From contig JAGDWI010000001.1 of assembly GCA_023269825.1 (NCBI GenBank), positions 802,492 through 866,491 of the forward strand: 64,000 nucleotides of DNA. Reading direction: 5' to 3'. Origin of the DNA: Desulfurococcaceae archaeon (GTDB lineage: Archaea; Thermoproteota; Thermoprotei_A; Sulfolobales; Desulfurococcaceae). The notes under the pieces are model-generated. The model was not told where the DNA came from and ran no database searches. It saw only the letters and a program-made list of their open reading frames with translations. The position numbers and the translations under genes were made by a program. Within the stretch, counting starts at the first letter, position 1, and each line of letters begins with the position of its first letter. Of this stretch, positions 61,771-64,000 are shown piece after piece.

Positions 61771-62583
61771 TTCGCTAACAATTTTCCAAATAGGGTTTAA
61801 AGGTGAAGCAACCACTACTTTATCGATTTTCTGAATATCATCAACTCTTAAACTAAGTAAATCTGGTTCAGCGTATACACTGGTACCTAGTTTCGCCGCT
61901 ATCGCTAATGCTACTGCAATATCACTGTTCCTCAACCTACCAGTTAAATGCATAAATCCGCCGATTAAACCTATTGCTGCGTAAGATGCCTCAATTGATG
62001 CGGAACCCATAGTTCTAGTTTTCAAATGAAACTTTGAACCTGCGAAAGCTTCTCTCACTAATTTAAGGTGCTCAGGATTCTCAGTATATATTGAAAGTAC
62101 CTCTAATCCTTTACCTAAGTAGCTCTTGATCCTTGAATTATTAAAGTATACTTCGTTCTGACAAAACTCAATAACATCGTCAGTGAATATATTGTATACT
62201 ACTCCGTAAACTGGGTTAACTATATTGTTGACACCATATGGGTAAACAGCAATTGACACTGATGCAAACGGTATATTACTAGCGTAGTTTAAACTACCGT
62301 CTAGTGGATCTACTAGCGTTACTATATCCGGTTTATTGACGATTCTTCTAACGCCTTTTTCTTCCCCCACTAACCATGCCTTAAACCCTCTTCTCTCTAA
62401 CTCCTCCTCAATCATGTCTTCCGATAAGATATCTATTCTCCTAGATACATCTCCGCTTACTCCTAATCCAATGATTTCATTATACTCTTCTCTCCCGTAA
62501 TAATCTCGGAGGGTTTTAGCTACTCTCGCAGATATCTCTCTAAATACTCTACATACTTCTTTACTATTAATCAACACTACCAC
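61765..62583 (-). CDS. Inositol monophosphatase/FBPase-family phosphatase
   Basis: 272 residues. Metal-binding motifs of the IMPase/FBPase-IV family: VGEEKG near 77, LVDPLDGSLNYASNIPF near 90-106, and a C-terminal SDIAVALAIAAKLG region. Archaeal members hydrolyse inositol-1-phosphate and often fructose-1,6-bisphosphate. Ino1 at 52274 makes inositol-1-phosphate, so both could serve inositol lipid or di-myo-inositol phosphate synthesis. GTG start within GGTGGTAGTG; other near-by starts are possible. Confidence 0.85.
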   Translation of the reverse strand: MVVLINSKEVCRVFREISARVAKTLRDYYGREEYNEIIGLGVSGDVSRRIDILSEDMIEEELERRGFKAWLVGEEKGVRRIVNKPDIVTLVDPLDGSLNYASNIPFASVSIAVYPYGVNNIVNPVYGVVYNIFTDDVIEFCQNEVYFNNSRIKSYLGKGLEVLSIYTENPEHLKLVREAFAGSKFHLKTRTMGSASIEASYAAIGLIGGFMHLTGRLRNSDIAVALAIAAKLGTSVYAEPDLLSLRVDDIQKIDKVVVASPLNPIWKIVSEL

Positions 62584-62667
62584 CTAGTATTTATTCATAA
62601 TCAGTAATGAACATACTATTAAACACGTAAAAATAAGAATACAAACATATTTTAAAGGTTGGTGCTA

Positions 62668-63168
62668 TTGGAGAAAACGCCTAAGCTGATAGTAACTTGT
62701 AGAAGTACTAGTGTTGAGTACTGTGAACATGAAATAGGAAATGTCATATACCCGAGAGATCCAGGCGTTGAAGTACGTGAATCACCGTTTAAAGGCGTAT
62801 TATTCGTTTACACAACGCTGACACCTGATAAAGCTTACGCGGTTTCATCTCACAGAGAGTATGGTTTCGTGGAGAACATTATACCCATATATTGTGCACT
62901 TAGCTACCCGCTTAGTGTTGAGGATTTAGCAGCGTGTTTTTCGAAGTTACCTCTACCTAGGAGAATTAAGCTGAAAGTTAGAATAAGGGGGTTGAGAGGC
63001 TTTAGCGAGGAATTATTCAGCTTAGCGGTGAAAATGCTTAAATCAATGAACATTGACCACGATTCTAAAGCTAATACTTGCCTATACTTCGAGGGCTTCA
63101 ACAACGTGATTTACGTGGGATTAGGTGATTGTCAATCCGTTTTTAAGGCTAGTATTAAGAGTAGATAA
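62668..63168 (+). CDS. THUMP-like RNA-binding protein
   Basis: About 166 residues. The C-terminal half resembles a THUMP domain (RIKLKVRIRGLRGF, followed by YFEGFNNVIYVGLGD), the RNA-binding unit of archaeal tRNA modification enzymes; a short region of about 65 residues precedes it (SVEYCEHEIG). No catalytic domain follows, so it may be a partner for a tRNA modification enzyme, as in the acetyltransferase/TAN1 pairs. TTG 62668 with GGTTGGTG upstream. Confidence 0.65.
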   Translation: MEKTPKLIVTCRSTSVEYCEHEIGNVIYPRDPGVEVRESPFKGVLFVYTTLTPDKAYAVSSHREYGFVENIIPIYCALSYPLSVEDLAACFSKLPLPRRIKLKVRIRGLRGFSEELFSLAVKMLKSMNIDHDSKANTCLYFEGFNNVIYVGLGDCQSVFKASIKSR

Positions 63169-63194
63169 GTGAAAGTTTTGGTGTAACCGTAACT

Positions 63195-64000
63195 ATGAGC
63201 GATGCCTGGCGCATTATAGAGGAAGAAATAAGTAAGCCGTCTCTATTCAAGAGCAGAGAAAGCCTTATGCCGGAGCATTTACCGGATAAACTACCACATA
63301 GAGAGAACGAGTTGAGAGAACTCGTATCATACTTTAAACACCTCGTATACGACCCTGGTAGCGTATCTCAAAGAGTACTAATCATAGGGGGAGTTGGAAC
63401 CGGTAAAACCGCTCTCTCCAAGCTCTTCGGTAAGATCTTCACTCGAATGGCACGCGAGAAAGGCTACAGTGTTTCATATGTTCACGTAAACTGCCATAGG
63501 AATAGGACATTATATAATATAATATACGATATAGCTAGGCAACTAGCTATTCCTTTACCTCCCAGGGGTCTTTCAGCTAAGGAAATGTTTGATGCATTAC
63601 TCTCATACCTAGAGGAGCTAGATCAGTACGTTATAGTTGCATTAGATGAATTCCACTACTTCGCCAGCGTATCGCGGAGTGAGGCCGTTTACTTCCTGGC
63701 TAGAACCTATGAAGCATACGAGGGAACAAAGCACGTTAATTTCATGTTCATAGCTACTGATACATCTAAACTAGCATTCCTAGACCCTGTTACAGAGGGC
63801 TACTTGCTAAGACACATAATTAAACTAGAACCATATTCTTCAAACCAATTATACGATATACTAAAGTACCGGGCTTCTCTCTCACTATATGATGGAGTAT
63901 ATGATGAAGACGTGTTAAAATTCATAGCTGAATACGAGGGCGTAGATAAAGGTGGAGGAGGCAATGCTAGACACGCCCTCGAAATACTGTTGTTATCCGG
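63195..64000 (+). CDS. Orc1/Cdc6 replication initiator (5' part, runs off window)
   Basis: ATG 63195 opens a frame that continues through the window edge (about 268 codons seen). N-terminal KSRESLMPEHLPDKLPHREN, typical of Orc1/Cdc6 proteins, precedes Walker A GGVGTGKTAL and Walker B VIVALDEFHYF. The AAA+ part continues to RHIIKLEPYSS and GGGGNARHALEIL (sensor 2). It recognises origins and loads MCM. The missing C-terminal winged helix should lie downstream. The upstream 26-bp gap is too short for an origin. Confidence 0.92.
   Translation, partial: MSDAWRIIEEEISKPSLFKSRESLMPEHLPDKLPHRENELRELVSYFKHLVYDPGSVSQRVLIIGGVGTGKTALSKLFGKIFTRMAREKGYSVSYVHVNCHRNRTLYNIIYDIARQLAIPLPPRGLSAKEMFDALLSYLEELDQYVIVALDEFHYFASVSRSEAVYFLARTYEAYEGTKHVNFMFIATDTSKLAFLDPVTEGYLLRHIIKLEPYSSNQLYDILKYRASLSLYDGVYDEDVLKFIAEYEGVDKGGGGNARHALEILLLS

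Noticed and set aside
1-64000. CRISPR arrays, insertion sequences, integrase or attachment sites
   Set aside because: No regularly spaced repeats, transposase or integrase motifs, or tRNA-end duplications were found on reading the window.

Overview
The window reads as a 64-kb piece of chromosome from a hyperthermophilic archaeon, most likely a crenarchaeon of the Desulfurococcales type. The indicators are a single-polypeptide reverse gyrase, an Orc1/Cdc6 initiator, the Fe-S primase subunit PriL, ribosomal proteins L44e and S27e, hypusine-type aIF5A, CDP-archaeol synthase, a geranylgeranyl-lipid reductase, TYW3, GEK1-type D-Tyr deacylase and tRNAs with bulge-helix-bulge introns. Promoters are BRE/TATA type. 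Starts are often GTG or TTG behind GGTG-like Shine-Dalgarno sites. Base composition is AT-rich except in the RNA genes. The species cannot be named from sequence alone. No insertion sequence, CRISPR array, prophage or integrated element was recognised; this looks like ordinary, densely packed core chromosome.

Layout. 0-5.4 kb: a UbiD-family decarboxylase, a Clp1/Grc3 RNA kinase and an RNase H-fold protein on the minus strand; then a RecA-like ATPase, CarS, L44e, S27e and a small membrane protein on the plus strand. 5.4-15 kb: a candidate C/D box sRNA, a class II amidotransferase-like protein, aIF5A, reverse gyrase overlapping a degenerate nitrilase-fold gene, UPRT and a sugar nucleotidyltransferase/epimerase pair. 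15-27.3 kb, mostly minus strand: DUF1998 helicase, BirA, a CxxCxxCC protein, NMN adenylyltransferase, three unknown small genes, an HD hydrolase, a DHH phosphoesterase, DUF429, lipid reductase and AMP phosphorylase. 27-45 kb: phosphohexomutase, an RNA-modification trio (DUF72, m5C methyltransferase, PUA), a nucleoside phosphorylase/PfkB kinase pair, Hsp20, YjbQ, nicotinate phosphoribosyltransferase, ADP-forming acyl-CoA synthetase alpha, TYW3, DtdA, two cell-surface-like proteins, a MoaD-like gene with a non-standard start, tRNA-Thr and PriL. 45-64 kb: a second candidate sRNA, a membrane-anchored HTH regulator, a second cysteine-cluster protein with a tiny coupled gene, aldo-keto reductase, radical SAM protein, adenylate kinase, inositol-phosphate synthase, AspRS, an interrupted initiator tRNA locus, SerA, molybdopterin oxidoreductase, class V aminotransferase, M24 peptidase, IMPase-family phosphatase, a THUMP-like protein and the 5' part of orc1/cdc6.

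Functional threads: nucleotide and NAD salvage (AMP phosphorylase, uridine phosphorylase, PfkB, UPRT, NMNAT, PncB, Adk); archaeal lipid synthesis (UbiD-type decarboxylase, CarS, geranylgeranyl reductase, Ino1, IMPase-family phosphatase); RNA maturation and modification; and DNA topology, replication and repair.

The most remarkable object is at 54965-55383 on the minus strand. An initiator tRNA(CAU) is interrupted in the anticodon region and again, after residue 59 in the T-loop, by 187 nt. The T-loop junction has bulge-helix-bulge geometry. It is flanked by a 16-bp complementary stem, each half is preceded by its own TATA box, and the first half is followed by a T-rich terminator-like tract. 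This suggests a split (trans-spliced) or recently split initiator tRNA gene, with a second GC clamp joining its 5' leader and 3' trailer.
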